A DNA stretch of 64,000 nucleotides from Paenibacillus humicus NBRC 102415 (GCF_004000905.1 NZ_BIMD01000015.1:36583-100582), one strand, 5' to 3'. Positions 52,002 to 61,335 are shown, counted from the stretch's first letter. Numbers and translations: made by a program. Notes: generated by a model not told the origin, from the sequence alone.

Positions 52002-52508
52002 ATGACTCGCCAAGCAAAAGCCGTCCTCGGAGCGGCGCTCATCCTCCTCGGGGTCTATATGATGCTGCAGCAAGGCCGCAGCGTCGGTCCCGGATTCATC
52101 TTCGGCCATTTCTGGCCAAGCCTGTTCGTGATCCCGCTCGGCATCTTCTTCCATTGGATGTACTTCTCCTTGCTCGGACGCCGCGCTCCTGGACTTCTCA
52201 TTCCCGGCGGGATTTTGCTGGCGGCCGGCCTCGTCTGCCAGTTCGCCATGCTGCTGGACAACTGGGGCTCGATCTGGCCCGGCTTCATCCTGGCCGTTCC
52301 GTTCGGCCTGTGGGAATTCTATTGGTTCGGAAACCGGAACCGCTGGCTGCTTATCCCGATCAATATCCTGCTCGTGATCGGCCTGCTGTTCAGCGCCGTC
52401 TTCTCGATCAGCGCGCTGCTCAGCGGCTTCGCCTCCGTATTCCCGTTCCTTGCTTTGCTGTTCATTATCGGCGGCTCGTTCCTGCTGCTCTCGCGAAGCC
52501 GCGCTTGA
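52002..52508 (+). CDS. Small multi-pass membrane protein (LiaF N-terminal/DUF5668-like)
   Basis: This 168-residue protein has five or six hydrophobic segments, starting with TRQAKAVLGAALILLGVYMML. FWPSLFVIPLGIFFHW and IWPGFILAVPFGLWEF form two matching halves, a pattern of the DUF5668/LiaI-like envelope proteins. The ATG at 52002 follows AAGGGTGG; another ATG nine codons upstream is unsupported. Function unknown; an envelope role is plausible because a Bce-type module lies next to it. Confidence 0.7.
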   Translation: MTRQAKAVLGAALILLGVYMMLQQGRSVGPGFIFGHFWPSLFVIPLGIFFHWMYFSLLGRRAPGLLIPGGILLAAGLVCQFAMLLDNWGSIWPGFILAVPFGLWEFYWFGNRNRWLLIPINILLVIGLLFSAVFSISALLSGFASVFPFLALLFIIGGSFLLLSRSRA

Positions 52509-52526
52509 GAAAAGCCGAATCCAAAA

Positions 52527-52567
52527 AAAGCGGACCTCCGGAACTTTTTCCGGGGGTCCGCTCTTTT
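52527..52567. terminator. Terminator between the membrane protein and the Bce-type module
   Basis: AGCGGACCTCCGG/CCGGGGGTCCGCT forms a stem with T on the plus strand and A on the other side. Confidence 0.85.
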
Positions 52568-52701
52568 TGACGAGTTTATGGCTCCATTGCCCCTCGCACG
52601 ATTCCTGCTGCCCGTACGGGATCACTCGCCCTTCTATTGATTCTTGCGAAGGCGTGCAAGGCCTATCAGCCCTTCCCTTCCCGATCAATAGACTATCGGG
52701 T

Positions 52702-54648
52702 TCAGCTTGCAGGCAGCTTCAGAATGCTTCTCGTGTATGCCGTGCAGGAGATCAGGAAATACACGCCCTGGAGCAGAATGTAGATGCCCATGATGATCAG
52801 GCCGTACATCCAGACCGGCGTTCCGATCAGCGTCCCCAAGGCGAACATCGCGAATACGCTGTGGACGATGCCGAGCAGGCAGGGCGCAAGGTACAGGATG
52901 CCGACTTGAGCCGCTACCGTGCGGCGCAGCTCGCCGGCGGTGAGGCCGATTTTGCGCAGCGCCTGGAACTGGCTCTGATCCTCCTGCAGCTCGGTGAACT
53001 GCTTGAAGTAAAGCAGGCTGCCAGCAGCGACGAAGAACAGGACGCTGATGAAGAGGCCGACGAAAATGGTCAGGCCGATCGACTGCTTCATGTCGCGGTA
53101 GCTCTCGACCCTGTAGCTCTGGACAAAGCTCTTCTGCTCTTTGGCGAGCGCCTTTTCGAAAGTTTGGACGGCAGGCAGCGCACGCTCCCAATCGCTAAGC
53201 TCGAAGCCGTACGCACGCAGGCGCTCCGCCGATGGAGCCCCGTCCTTCCATGCTTGCAGCGTGGAATCGGGAACGACCAGCAGATAGGTCGCGTCATTTA
53301 CGGGGCTGAAGACGCTGCCGTACACGAGCTTCTGCAGCTTCAGCTCGAAGCTCGCTCCGCCAGCCTTGCCCGAGACGGTTTCGTTCGGCTTCGTTTTGCT
53401 TCCCTTCATTTCCTTATAAGGAAAGCTGATGACGGCCTCGCCCTCGGCAGGATTGACCGCATCGAGCCCGGCCCGCTTGGCCAGCAGGTTGTAGTCGGAA
53501 GCCGACACCGCCATCGCCTTGCGGGAATCTTCGGGCTTCCAGCCCGCCGCCGCCGAAGTTAGCCCCTTCGCCACGACGCCCTGGAGCTCCGCCTGCTCGG
53601 CGATGCGGCCTCCTCCGTCTTCGAGCAGCTTGCGGGCCTGCGCCGGGTCCATGACCGGATGGCCGTCGCCGCGCTCCACATATCCGACCGTGAACGGAGT
53701 ATGCTCCAGGATCTGATCGCGCTGCAGCTTCTGGAACACATACACCGTGCTGGCCGCGCTCATGACGACCGCGCTCAGAATCGTGACGACGAACAGCACC
53801 CGAGCGTTGTCCTTGATCCGGTAAGACATCTGGGAGATGACGAGCATGTTCGTGCGCTTGTAGAAAATGCCCTTGCTCCGCTTGAGCCGATTCAGCACGG
53901 CCACGCTCAGCTGCGTGTAAAGGAAATACGTTCCGAGCGTCGTCAGTCCGATGACCGGAAGCGCGAAAATCAGAAAGTTCATCGGCGTCATCCAGCAGGC
54001 CAGCCCATAACCCGCCACGAGGGATGCCGCAGCGAGAATGGACAGCCAGGGCGATGCGGCAGGCGCTTTTTTGGGACGCCTCGCACCGCCGAGCAGCTCG
54101 ACGATCTGCTGCCTCCCTACGGTCATCGCCGTAATGAGGGCGATCGCGAGGAACAGCAGCAGGAAGCCTCCGCCGGTGAGCAGCACCGCCTGGCCGGGAA
54201 TGGCGAAGCGGATCGGCACATCGCTCTGCAGCAGCACCTCCAGCGCCATCAGGAACAGCTTGCTGAGCAGGATGCCCAGACCGAGTCCCGCCCCGATGGA
54301 GAGCACCGCGATGGCCATGCTTTCGTAGACGACCATCTTGCGGAGCTGGCCTCGTGTCGTGCCGAACAGCGACAGCAGGCCGAACTCCTTCTTCCTCGTC
54401 TTGAGGAAGGCCGAGCTGGAGTACAGGACGAAGAAGAACGAGAAGATGACGATCAGATATTCGCAGAATTTCATCATCGGCTTGACCTCGTTGGCATGGA
54501 CGATATGGCCGCTGGCCACATCGGGATGCATGAGGAAGGAGGCGTACAAATAGAAAATCATGACGGAGAACACGCTGCTGAGGAAAAAAGCGGCGTAGGA
54601 GCGCCAGCTGCCCCGGATGTTGTTAAGCGCGAGCGAACGGAACGTCAT
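52702..54648 (-). CDS. Bce-type ABC transporter permease (FtsX domains)
   Basis: This 648-residue permease has ten membrane segments in the order 1 + 3 + extracellular domain of about 220 residues + 6 others. The start LALNNIRGSWRSYAAFFLSS is typical of BceB-like proteins. The large extracellular domain between segments 7 and 8 (about 315-520) would recognise cell-wall-active peptides. The protein forms the detoxification and sensing complex with the ATPase and the kinase encoded upstream. The start at 54648 follows GGGAGGG and lies inside the ATPase frame (25-base overlap). Confidence 0.9.
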   Translation of the reverse strand: MTFRSLALNNIRGSWRSYAAFFLSSVFSVMIFYLYASFLMHPDVASGHIVHANEVKPMMKFCEYLIVIFSFFFVLYSSSAFLKTRKKEFGLLSLFGTTRGQLRKMVVYESMAIAVLSIGAGLGLGILLSKLFLMALEVLLQSDVPIRFAIPGQAVLLTGGGFLLLFLAIALITAMTVGRQQIVELLGGARRPKKAPAASPWLSILAAASLVAGYGLACWMTPMNFLIFALPVIGLTTLGTYFLYTQLSVAVLNRLKRSKGIFYKRTNMLVISQMSYRIKDNARVLFVVTILSAVVMSAASTVYVFQKLQRDQILEHTPFTVGYVERGDGHPVMDPAQARKLLEDGGGRIAEQAELQGVVAKGLTSAAAGWKPEDSRKAMAVSASDYNLLAKRAGLDAVNPAEGEAVISFPYKEMKGSKTKPNETVSGKAGGASFELKLQKLVYGSVFSPVNDATYLLVVPDSTLQAWKDGAPSAERLRAYGFELSDWERALPAVQTFEKALAKEQKSFVQSYRVESYRDMKQSIGLTIFVGLFISVLFFVAAGSLLYFKQFTELQEDQSQFQALRKIGLTAGELRRTVAAQVGILYLAPCLLGIVHSVFAMFALGTLIGTPVWMYGLIIMGIYILLQGVYFLISCTAYTRSILKLPAS

Positions 54649-55399
54649 CGAAATTCCCTCCCAACACGCTGAGCGAGTCCAGAATCTGCTGGAAGAACGC
54701 CTGCCGGTTGTCCCCGCGGCGGATCTCCGAGAAGAAGCGGCCGTCCTTGATGAAAATGATCCGCTGGCAGTAGCTGGCGCTGAACGGGTCATGCGTCACC
54801 ATGAGCACGGTCGCGCCGAGCCGTTCATTGAGGTCCTTCAGCGACTCCATGACGTCCTTGGCCGACTTGGAATCGAGATTGCCCGTCAGCTCGTCGGCCA
54901 GCAGCAGCGACGGCTGGTGGATGATGGCGCGCGCGATGGCGGCGCGCTGCTTCTGGCCGCCCGATACTTCGTAAGGGCGCTTCGCCAATATCGGAGCGAT
55001 GCCGAGCAGAGCCGCCACCGGCTCCAGCGCCGCTTCGATCTTGGACGGGGATGCGCCGTCGAGCACGAGCGGCAGCGCGATGTTCTCCTTCAGGCTGAGC
55101 GTGTCGAGCAGGTTGAAATCCTGGAACACGAATCCGAGCTCGCGGCGCCGGAACAGCGCCAGCTTGCGTTCGGACAGGCCGGCCGGATTGATGCCGCGCA
55201 CCTGGATCGTGCCGGATGTCGGCTTGTCGATCGTCGACAGCAGATTGAGCAGGGTCGTCTTGCCGCTGCCCGACGGGCCCATGATGCCGACGAATTCTCC
55301 GGCGCCGACGTTGAGATCGATGCTTTCCAGCGCTTTATAGCTGACCTCGCCTTTGGTGCTGTAGATTTTGCCCAGCGAGTTGACTTCCAGAATGTTCAT
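54623..55399 (-). CDS. Bce-type ABC transporter ATPase
   Basis: This 258-residue ATPase shows Walker A GPSGSGKT (41-48), the Q-loop FVFQDFNLL, the signature VSGGQKQR and the H-loop VTHDP. The Walker B/D-loop region reads LLLADELTGNLD: the usual Pro after ADE is Leu, although the catalytic Glu is kept. It forms the transporter with the FtsX permease; its end overlaps that gene. A gap of 115 bp separates it from the kinase gene, with a -10-like TATACT, so it may have its own BceR-type promoter. Confidence 0.93.
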   Translation of the reverse strand: MNILEVNSLGKIYSTKGEVSYKALESIDLNVGAGEFVGIMGPSGSGKTTLLNLLSTIDKPTSGTIQVRGINPAGLSERKLALFRRRELGFVFQDFNLLDTLSLKENIALPLVLDGASPSKIEAALEPVAALLGIAPILAKRPYEVSGGQKQRAAIARAIIHQPSLLLADELTGNLDSKSAKDVMESLKDLNERLGATVLMVTHDPFSASYCQRIIFIKDGRFFSEIRRGDNRQAFFQQILDSLSVLGGNFDDVPFARA

Positions 55400-55513
55400 G
55401 TCGTTTGGATCCTCCCGATTCTATCTTGTTTCTCTGTCTGGCTTGGTTCCAAGTATAGCCGGGAGGCCGCGGCCGGCCCATTGATTCAGCTTACAGCCCG
55501 CCTTACAACATTG

Positions 55514-56590
55514 TCACCTGACTTGGAGATCCTTATGGATGGCTTTCCCGTGGAAAGACAGTGTCGCGGTCGTCCCCTCTCCCGCCGCGGATTCCAGCTC
55601 CAGGCCGACGCCCATGCGCGAGGCGACCTCCCGGGCCAGATAGAGGCCCATGCCCGTCGACTCCTCCGTCTTGCGTCCGTTCTCTCCGGTGAAGAACGGA
55701 TCGAACACTCGGGGAATATCCTGCGCCGGAATGCCGATGCCTTCATCCCGGACGGAGATGCTTGTCCCTCCGCCGGTCTGGCTGACGATCGCGATGGCCA
55801 GCTGTTTGCTGCCGGGCTTGGGACGAGAATATTTCACGGCATTGGCCACCAGCTGCCCAAGCAGGAAATGAAGCCATTTCTCATCGGTCTCTACCCAGCC
55901 CTCCCCCGTTATGCGGGGATAGACGCCGGCGGCGATGATGAGCCTCTTGTGCGCGTTGACCGCCGTGCGGGCGGCCTCGTGAAGAGAGACGCGCCTTGGA
56001 TGGAAGTCCATCGCGAACTCGTCCAGGCGGGCGGTGTGCATCATCTGCTCGAGGCCGCGGGCCAGCTTGTCCGTTTCCTCCCGGAGGCTGGCCGAGGCAT
56101 CCTGAAGCTCCTGGCCGACAAGGCCCGGCTTGCTGGCCGCGTTCTGCGCGATCAGATCGATGACGGATACCGGCGTCTTCATATGGTGCACCCATTGGAA
56201 CACGAAATGCCGGTGCAGCTCCCGCTCGCGGTTATGCTGCTCGAGCCGGTCCTGGCTCTGATGGCCGAGCACCGAGATCAGCTCGGCCGTTTTTTTCTGT
56301 TCGGCCGTTACCGGCGACAGCAGCGGCTTCCAGCCGGCCGGCTGCCCGGTCATGCGGAGCAGCTGCTTCAGGTAAGCCCTCTGGCGCAAGTAGCCGAGCA
56401 TCAATCCGGCAACCGTCATGCAGAGCGACAAGAGCAGGAAATAGCCCAGAACCGCCCAATCGACGCCGGCGGAAGACATCACCCTTTCCAGGTACCAGAT
56501 CGCCGCTCCGGTCAGAAGGGAGGAAGCCACGACGGAAAGGCTGAACAGCTGCCCGCGCAAATAAAGCAGCAGAGCCGAGTGCCGCTTCAT
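55514..56590 (-). CDS. Intramembrane-sensing histidine kinase, BceS type
   Basis: This 358-residue kinase has two N-terminal membrane segments with almost no extracytoplasmic loop, so it has no sensor domain of its own. The phospho-acceptor site is FVFQWVHHMKTPVSVI, followed by HATPase boxes LVANAVKYSR, VRDEGIGIP, FDPFFTG and GMGLYLAREV. Such kinases are activated by the flux of their partner ABC transporter. The start overlaps the response regulator stop by 4 bases. Confidence 0.92.
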   Translation of the reverse strand: MKRHSALLLYLRGQLFSLSVVASSLLTGAAIWYLERVMSSAGVDWAVLGYFLLLSLCMTVAGLMLGYLRQRAYLKQLLRMTGQPAGWKPLLSPVTAEQKKTAELISVLGHQSQDRLEQHNRERELHRHFVFQWVHHMKTPVSVIDLIAQNAASKPGLVGQELQDASASLREETDKLARGLEQMMHTARLDEFAMDFHPRRVSLHEAARTAVNAHKRLIIAAGVYPRITGEGWVETDEKWLHFLLGQLVANAVKYSRPKPGSKQLAIAIVSQTGGGTSISVRDEGIGIPAQDIPRVFDPFFTGENGRKTEESTGMGLYLAREVASRMGVGLELESAAGEGTTATLSFHGKAIHKDLQVR

Positions 56591-57342
56591 GCCCGGCTCT
56601 CCGGCGCCGAAGAACGGCCGCCCCCTTCTTCGGCCAGTTGAGCTTCATTCAGCCTGTAGCCCTGGCCGCGCACCGTTTCCAGCACGCCTCTTAGTCCGAT
56701 CTCCTCCAGCTTGCGCCGGAGCCGGGTCACATTGACCGTGAGCGTATTGTCATCGACAAAGCTCGTGTCGTCCCACAGGCTTTCAAGCAGGTTGTCCCGG
56801 GAAACGATCCGGCCCCCCGACTCAAGCAGGCTTTGCGCGAGCAGCCGCTCGTTTTTGGTCAGCTCGACGGAGCCTCCCCGCCATTCCAGCAGGCTGCGGC
56901 TCGCATCCAGGCGGAGAGCTCCCATGGCGACGGCTTGATCGGCAGCGTGGGATGCAGAACCCGCAGTGGACGCGTACTCACCGTAAGCGCGGCGCAGCGC
57001 GCTTTTGATTTTGGCCATGAGCAGATCCAGATGGATCGGCTTCGTAATATAGTCGTCCCCGCCGTTTTCAATCGCCATCACCTGATCCATCTCGCCCGAT
57101 CGAGCGGAGATGAACAGGACGGGAGCTTTGGAATGCTGGCGGAACTGGCGGCACCAGTAGAAGCCGTCGAAATACGGCAGATTGATGTCCATCAGCACCA
57201 GATGAGGCGCATGCTCGCGGAAATCCTCGTTCAGCTCCTTGAACCTGGCCGCCCGCTGCGGCTGGAAGCCGTAGCGCTCCAGCGCCCCCGCCAGCTGCTC
57301 GGCGATCTTGTCATCGTCCTCGACGATCGTGATTCGGTACAT
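56587..57342 (-). CDS. OmpR-type response regulator, BceR type
   Basis: This 251-residue regulator has a receiver domain with the acidic pair (VEDDDK) and phospho-acceptor Asp in VLMDINLPYFDGFYW, the Lys of YITKPIH, and a C-terminal winged helix (TLTVNVTRLRRKLEEIG, VRGQGYRL). It would activate the transporter genes downstream in response to peptide antibiotics. The start at 57342 (MYRITIVEDDDK) follows GGAGGGG. It is the first gene of the module. Confidence 0.93.
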   Translation of the reverse strand: MYRITIVEDDDKIAEQLAGALERYGFQPQRAARFKELNEDFREHAPHLVLMDINLPYFDGFYWCRQFRQHSKAPVLFISARSGEMDQVMAIENGGDDYITKPIHLDLLMAKIKSALRRAYGEYASTAGSASHAADQAVAMGALRLDASRSLLEWRGGSVELTKNERLLAQSLLESGGRIVSRDNLLESLWDDTSFVDDNTLTVNVTRLRRKLEEIGLRGVLETVRGQGYRLNEAQLAEEGGGRSSAPESRA

Positions 57343-57504
57343 AGAATTCCCCTCCATATAAGGAAAGTTTACCACAAAGGGGAAAAACCATGAGCCGGGC
57401 TTAGGTCGGGAGAAACCTCCACTAGCGATTGACCCTTGCCCCCTGGTGATTTAAGATCATTTTGCATCCGAATCGTGTTCAGGCCTTCTTTCCGCCCAAG
57501 TTGT

Positions 57505-57518
57505 TGAAAACGCTTTTA
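57505..57518. promoter_or_regulatory. Candidate CcpA (cre) site
   Basis: TGAAAACGCTTTTA matches the cre consensus at all but one position and lies at the probable -35 region (TTGTTG, 18 bp, TATTAT) of the flavoprotein gene, where binding would repress. Confidence 0.5.
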
Positions 57519-57551
57519 TGTTCATATTATGCCGATAAAAGGAGGCCATCC

Positions 57552-59207
57552 ATGAATTACGACGTCATCGTGGTCGGAGCCGGGCTCGCTGGACTCACGG
57601 CCATATGCGAGCTGGCCGCAGCCGGCAAGAAGGTGCTGCTTGTCGATCAAGAGCCGGAAGCGTCGCTGGGCGGTCAAGCCTGGTGGTCGTTCGGAGGGCT
57701 GTTTCTGGTCGATTCTCCGGAGCAGCGGAGGATGGGCATCAAGGACTCCCGCGAGCTCGCCTGGCAGGACTGGCTCGGGTCCGCCGGCTTCGACCGTGCG
57801 GAGGACGAAGACCGCTGGGGCCGCCGATGGGCGGAAGCCTACGTCGACTTCGCCGCCGGAGAGAAGCGGGCATGGCTGCGCTCCCTCGGCATCTCCTTCT
57901 TTCCCGTTGTCGGCTGGGCCGAGCGCGGCGGTTATCTGGCTGAAGGCCACGGCAACTCCGTGCCGAGGTTCCATATCGTCTGGGGCACCGGACCTGGCAT
58001 CGTGAAGCCGTTCGAGGCCCGCGTCCGGGCTGCAATAGACTCGGGGCTCGTCGACTATCGTCCCCGCCACCGGGTCGACGGCTTCATCACGCAAGGCGCC
58101 TCCATCGCCGGGGTGCATGGCGTCGTGCTCGAGCCCAGCCGTGCAGGACGCGGCGAAGCAAGCTCGCGGGAGCCGGTCGGCGAGTTCGAATTCCATGCCT
58201 CAGCCGTGCTCGTGGCCAGCGGAGGCATTGGAGCAAACCACGAGCTGGTCCGGCAAAACTGGCCGGAGCGGCTCGGACGGCCGCCCGCGACGATGCTGTC
58301 CGGCGTCCCGGCCCATGTCGACGGACGGATGCTCGGCATCGCGGAGCAAGCCGGCGGCCGCATCGTCAACCGGGACCGGATGTGGCATTATACCGAGGGC
58401 ATCCGCAACTGGAGCCCTGTCTGGGACCGCCATGGCATCCGGATTCTGCCCGGCCCTTCCTCGATATGGCTGGATGCCGAAGGCAGGCGTTTTCCCGCTC
58501 CGAACTTTCCCGGCTTCGATACGCTGGGCACGCTGAAGGCCATCCAGGATACAGGTTATGATTACTCCTGGTTCATTCTCACCCGTAAGGTCATCGGCAA
58601 GGAATTCGCCCTCTCCGGCTCGGAGCAGAATCCGGACCTGACGGGCAAGAGCATCCGTGGCGTCCTGGGACGGGCCTTCTCTTCCGTACCAGGTCCGGTC
58701 CAGGCGTTCCTGGACCGCGGCGAGGACTTCGTCACGGCCGGCAGCGCAGCCGAGCTGGCTGCAGGCATGAACCGGATCGCCGGCAGCTCCCTTATCCAAG
58801 CGGCCGAGCTGGAGCGGCAGCTGCTGACCAGAGACCGCGAAATGGACAACAAATTCTCCAAAGACCTGCAGATCGTAGCTCTCCGCGGAGCGAGAAGCTA
58901 TCTCGGCGACAAGCTCATCCGCACCGCGGCTCCCCATAAATTCCTCGACCCGGCCCATGGTCCTCTCATCGCCGTCCGGCTGCGGATCGTCAGCCGCAAG
59001 ACGCTGGGAGGCCTCCAGACGGATCTTTCCGGGCGGGTGCTCGGCACCGAGGGAGCTCCCGTTCCCGGCCTGTACGCAGCGGGCGAAGCGGCCGGCTTCG
59101 GAGGCGGCGGCGTGCACGGCTACCGCGCGCTGGAGGGCACCTTCCTCGGCGGCTGCCTGTTCACCGGACGTCAGGCGGGGCGGGCGCTCTCCGAGCAGCT
59201 CCATTAA
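57552..59207 (+). CDS. FAD-binding dehydrogenase, KstD/fumarate reductase flavoprotein-like
   Basis: This 551-residue flavoprotein starts with YDVIVVGAGLAGLTAICELA, the dinucleotide fold, and SLGGQAWWSFGGL. The C-terminus has the second FAD-contact motif GLYAAGEAAGFGGGGVHGYR. The family includes fumarate reductase flavoproteins and 3-ketosteroid dehydrogenases; this branch (about 550 residues, no heme or Fe-S domain) is usually annotated as FAD-binding dehydrogenase of unknown substrate. The ATG at 57552 follows AAAGGAGG. It is divergent from the Bce-type module. Confidence 0.85.
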   Translation: MNYDVIVVGAGLAGLTAICELAAAGKKVLLVDQEPEASLGGQAWWSFGGLFLVDSPEQRRMGIKDSRELAWQDWLGSAGFDRAEDEDRWGRRWAEAYVDFAAGEKRAWLRSLGISFFPVVGWAERGGYLAEGHGNSVPRFHIVWGTGPGIVKPFEARVRAAIDSGLVDYRPRHRVDGFITQGASIAGVHGVVLEPSRAGRGEASSREPVGEFEFHASAVLVASGGIGANHELVRQNWPERLGRPPATMLSGVPAHVDGRMLGIAEQAGGRIVNRDRMWHYTEGIRNWSPVWDRHGIRILPGPSSIWLDAEGRRFPAPNFPGFDTLGTLKAIQDTGYDYSWFILTRKVIGKEFALSGSEQNPDLTGKSIRGVLGRAFSSVPGPVQAFLDRGEDFVTAGSAAELAAGMNRIAGSSLIQAAELERQLLTRDREMDNKFSKDLQIVALRGARSYLGDKLIRTAAPHKFLDPAHGPLIAVRLRIVSRKTLGGLQTDLSGRVLGTEGAPVPGLYAAGEAAGFGGGGVHGYRALEGTFLGGCLFTGRQAGRALSEQLH

Positions 59208-59290
59208 CAGAGCCGCAGCTCCAGATCAAGCTGGCGCACGGATTTCAGCTGACAGTGCTCTGGCTTGGCATTTCCCGTTATCCTCTTGAA

Positions 59291-59390
59291 TATAAAAATG
59301 CCCCGGCGATCGAAGTCGACGCCGGGGCTTCCCATTCGTCCTCCTGAAAGCAGAAAGCCCCGGCTGTCGAGTCCGACACCGGGCTTCCCT
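59291..59390 (-). terminator. Two tandem hairpins, probable terminators of the dinB gene
   Basis: GCCCCGGCG/CGCCGGGGC (59300-59328) and a diverged copy GCCCCGG/CCGGGC (59357-59384) lie 57 bp apart in similar flanks. On the minus strand each is followed by T (AT5 and T3). The second, proximal to dinB, looks like a degraded duplicate. Confidence 0.7.
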
Positions 59391-59501
59391 ATGCTTCCGG
59401 ACAACCTGCAAATCCGCCCAGGCTGCTGTGCTCTTGCACGCAGACGGCCTCGAGCCGGATGCCTCAGCCTCATTCATTGAACGTCAATTGAACGTCCGCT
59501 C

Positions 59502-59960
59502 TTAGCCGCGGCTGACGAAGAAAGGCAGCTGCTCGATGCCTGCCAGACGCAAGTAGACGAACAGCTGGCCTTTATGGTGGATCTCGTGGTCCTTCGCATT
59601 CTGAAGCAGGACATGACCCGGCATCGCATTTCCAAAGAAATCGATCTGCCGCTCCAATTGCTCCCCGCCGATCGAGCGAAGCAGCTCCTCCGCCCGCTCG
59701 GTCGTGGAAGCGACAAAAGCCCGGAGCTCATCGGCCGTATGGACCGAAGCCGGCTTGCCTCCCGGCATGTAGGCGCCGTTTGCAACCGTCGCGGCAAACA
59801 TGACCATCGAGCCGGCGATGTGGACGACGAGCTCGGACAATGACATGGCCTTCTCCCAAGGCTTCATGCCCAGCTGCTCATCTGTTACCTGTTCCAGCAT
59901 TTGAGGCAAAACGTTGCGGTGGCTGCGCCACTCGGCGATAAATCCATTGATGTCAGTCAT
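59502..59960 (-). CDS. DinB-family protein
   Basis: This 152-residue protein has a four-helix bundle typical of DinB/YfiT. Three His ligands for a metal appear in SELVVHIAGS and KDHEIHHKGQLFVYLRLAG. Members act as thiol-dependent transferases or have unknown roles. The ATG at 59960 follows AAAGGAGAA; a longer frame extends upstream without a site. It is divergent from the TetR gene. Confidence 0.88.
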   Translation of the reverse strand: MTDINGFIAEWRSHRNVLPQMLEQVTDEQLGMKPWEKAMSLSELVVHIAGSMVMFAATVANGAYMPGGKPASVHTADELRAFVASTTERAEELLRSIGGEQLERQIDFFGNAMPGHVLLQNAKDHEIHHKGQLFVYLRLAGIEQLPFFVSRG

Positions 59961-60079
59961 CTCATGGTTCTCCTTTGGTGGATGGGATGGGCCGATAGGT
60001 ATAACGGCATCCCTCATTATATCGGACAGCAGGGGGCATTTCATCTTGGAGCCAGACAGAGCGGCACCGGCTCTGCATC

Positions 60080-60108
60080 TTGACATCCTGCAAGGGAACA
60101 ATTAAACT
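60080..60108 (+). promoter_or_regulatory. Promoter of tetR
   Basis: TTGACA and TAAACT are separated by 17 bp, directly followed by the TetR operator. Confidence 0.75.
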
Positions 60109-60116
60109 GAAGATAA

Positions 60117-60135
60117 ATGACTGACATTCATTCAT
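60117..60135. promoter_or_regulatory. TetR operator copy 1
   Basis: ATGACTGACATTCATTCAT is an imperfect dyad (ATGACTGA, CAT, TCATTCAT). It recurs with one change before the SMR genes. It overlaps the start of the tetR transcript. Confidence 0.8.
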
Positions 60136-60158
60136 ATGCGAAAAGGATCGTGCTTCCC

Positions 60159-60728
60159 ATGGATAAACGACAGCTGATTATCAATGCCGCCATTGCGGTC
60201 TTGCAGGAGAAGGGCATGGAAAAAACCAAAATCTCCGACATCGTGAAAGAGGCGGGAATCGCCCAAGGCACCTTCTATCTGTATTTCCCTTCAAAGCTGT
60301 CCGTCATGCCGGCGATCGCGGAAGTCATGGTCCAGAACATTCTCGTCCGGCTGCATGCGATCGATGACGGCGGCAGCGCCAGAGAGCAGCTGGACGGCAT
60401 GGTCGAAGCGATCTTCGAGGTCACCGAGCAGCATCGGGATTTGTCCGCGCTGATCTACTCCGGCATCACCCAGACGGAGCATGTCCGGGAATGGGAAGCG
60501 ATCTACGACCCGATTTACAAGTGGATCAACGGAAGGCTGGTCCAGTTCCAGGAACGCGGCGAAATACGCCCGTCCATCGCGACCGCTTACGCAGCCAAGC
60601 TGGTGCTCGGGCTTATCGAAACCGCCGCCGAGCAGAATTATTTGTACGCCGCTTCGGACAGCGCAGTCGTGGAGGAGCATGTCGCGGAGCTTAAAGCGTT
60701 TCTTGTCGCCGGGCTTGGATTGAAATGA
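60159..60728 (+). CDS. TetR-family repressor of the SMR pump genes
   Basis: This 189-residue regulator shows the HTH (TKISDIVKEAGIAQGTFYLY) and a helical ligand-binding domain. The ATG at 60159 (MDKRQLIINAAI) is preferred by homology; AAAGGATCG lies 10 bases upstream, and the frame that opens at 60117 starts inside the operator. Near-identical 19-bp operators lie before tetR and before the first SMR gene, so the protein likely represses both itself and the pump. Confidence 0.9.
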   Translation: MDKRQLIINAAIAVLQEKGMEKTKISDIVKEAGIAQGTFYLYFPSKLSVMPAIAEVMVQNILVRLHAIDDGGSAREQLDGMVEAIFEVTEQHRDLSALIYSGITQTEHVREWEAIYDPIYKWINGRLVQFQERGEIRPSIATAYAAKLVLGLIETAAEQNYLYAASDSAVVEEHVAELKAFLVAGLGLK

Positions 60729-60755
60729 CGGCTGTCCGTCTTTTTACAGCTAATT

Positions 60756-60774
60756 ATGACTGACGTTCATTCAT
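60756..60774. promoter_or_regulatory. TetR operator copy 2, before the SMR genes
   Basis: ATGACTGACGTTCATTCAT differs from copy 1 at one base. It lies 120 bp before the first SMR gene, and further TTCATT words follow in the leader. Confidence 0.8.
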
Positions 60775-60894
60775 AAGGTGATTTTATTCATTAGCAGGAC
60801 TTCATTTCATAGGACGATTCATTCGTTTTAACCTTTTTTCGTTTAACCGTTTCATTCCTATATGATTTCCTTCATCTCGAAAGGTGTGTCTCTC

Positions 60895-61269
60895 ATGCAT
60901 GCGCAACAAAAGAACAAACCCGCCAAACCGCAATTAGGCTGGCTGTTCGTCGGACTGACCTGCCTTATGGAATGGATCTGGGTGTATGGCTTCCATACCG
61001 CGAATCTCCCTTGGCACTTCGTCCTGATCGCCGTTCTCATCGTCATCGACTTCTACTTCCTTTATCGGGCCTGCCAGTCCATCCCTACCGGCACCGTCTA
61101 CGCCCTGTTCGCGGCAGCGGGAACCATCGGCACCGCTCTGATGGACGCCACCCTGTTCGGGGGCACCTTCAGCATCGCCAAAAGCCTGTTCATGATTCTG
61201 CTGCTGATCGGGATCGTCATGCTGAAGCTGGCGGACGGCAAAAGCGCCGATTCCTCGCCTAACAGCTGA
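60895..61269 (+). CDS. Paired SMR transporter subunit 1 (YkkC/EbrA-like)
   Basis: This 124-residue protein has four membrane segments. The essential Glu is in TCLMEWIWVYG, and SIPTGTVYALFAAAGTIGTA matches the SMR fold. The N-terminus has a short positively charged extension (MHAQQKNKPAKPQ). The second SMR gene follows 66 bp downstream, so the two probably act as a heterodimer exporting cationic drugs or guanidinium-like compounds. GAAAGGTGTG precedes the ATG. Regulated by the TetR upstream. Confidence 0.88.
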   Translation: MHAQQKNKPAKPQLGWLFVGLTCLMEWIWVYGFHTANLPWHFVLIAVLIVIDFYFLYRACQSIPTGTVYALFAAAGTIGTALMDATLFGGTFSIAKSLFMILLLIGIVMLKLADGKSADSSPNS

Positions 61270-61335
61270 AATAAACCGGCAAGCAGCCAATGGCCGGTTC
61301 AACCAATTTAGAAAGACAACATGGAGGTTATCATC

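Noticed and set aside
60775..60894. Guanidine (ykkC) riboswitch before the SMR pump
   Set aside because: The leader is AT-rich with repeated TTCATT words and no ykkC consensus.
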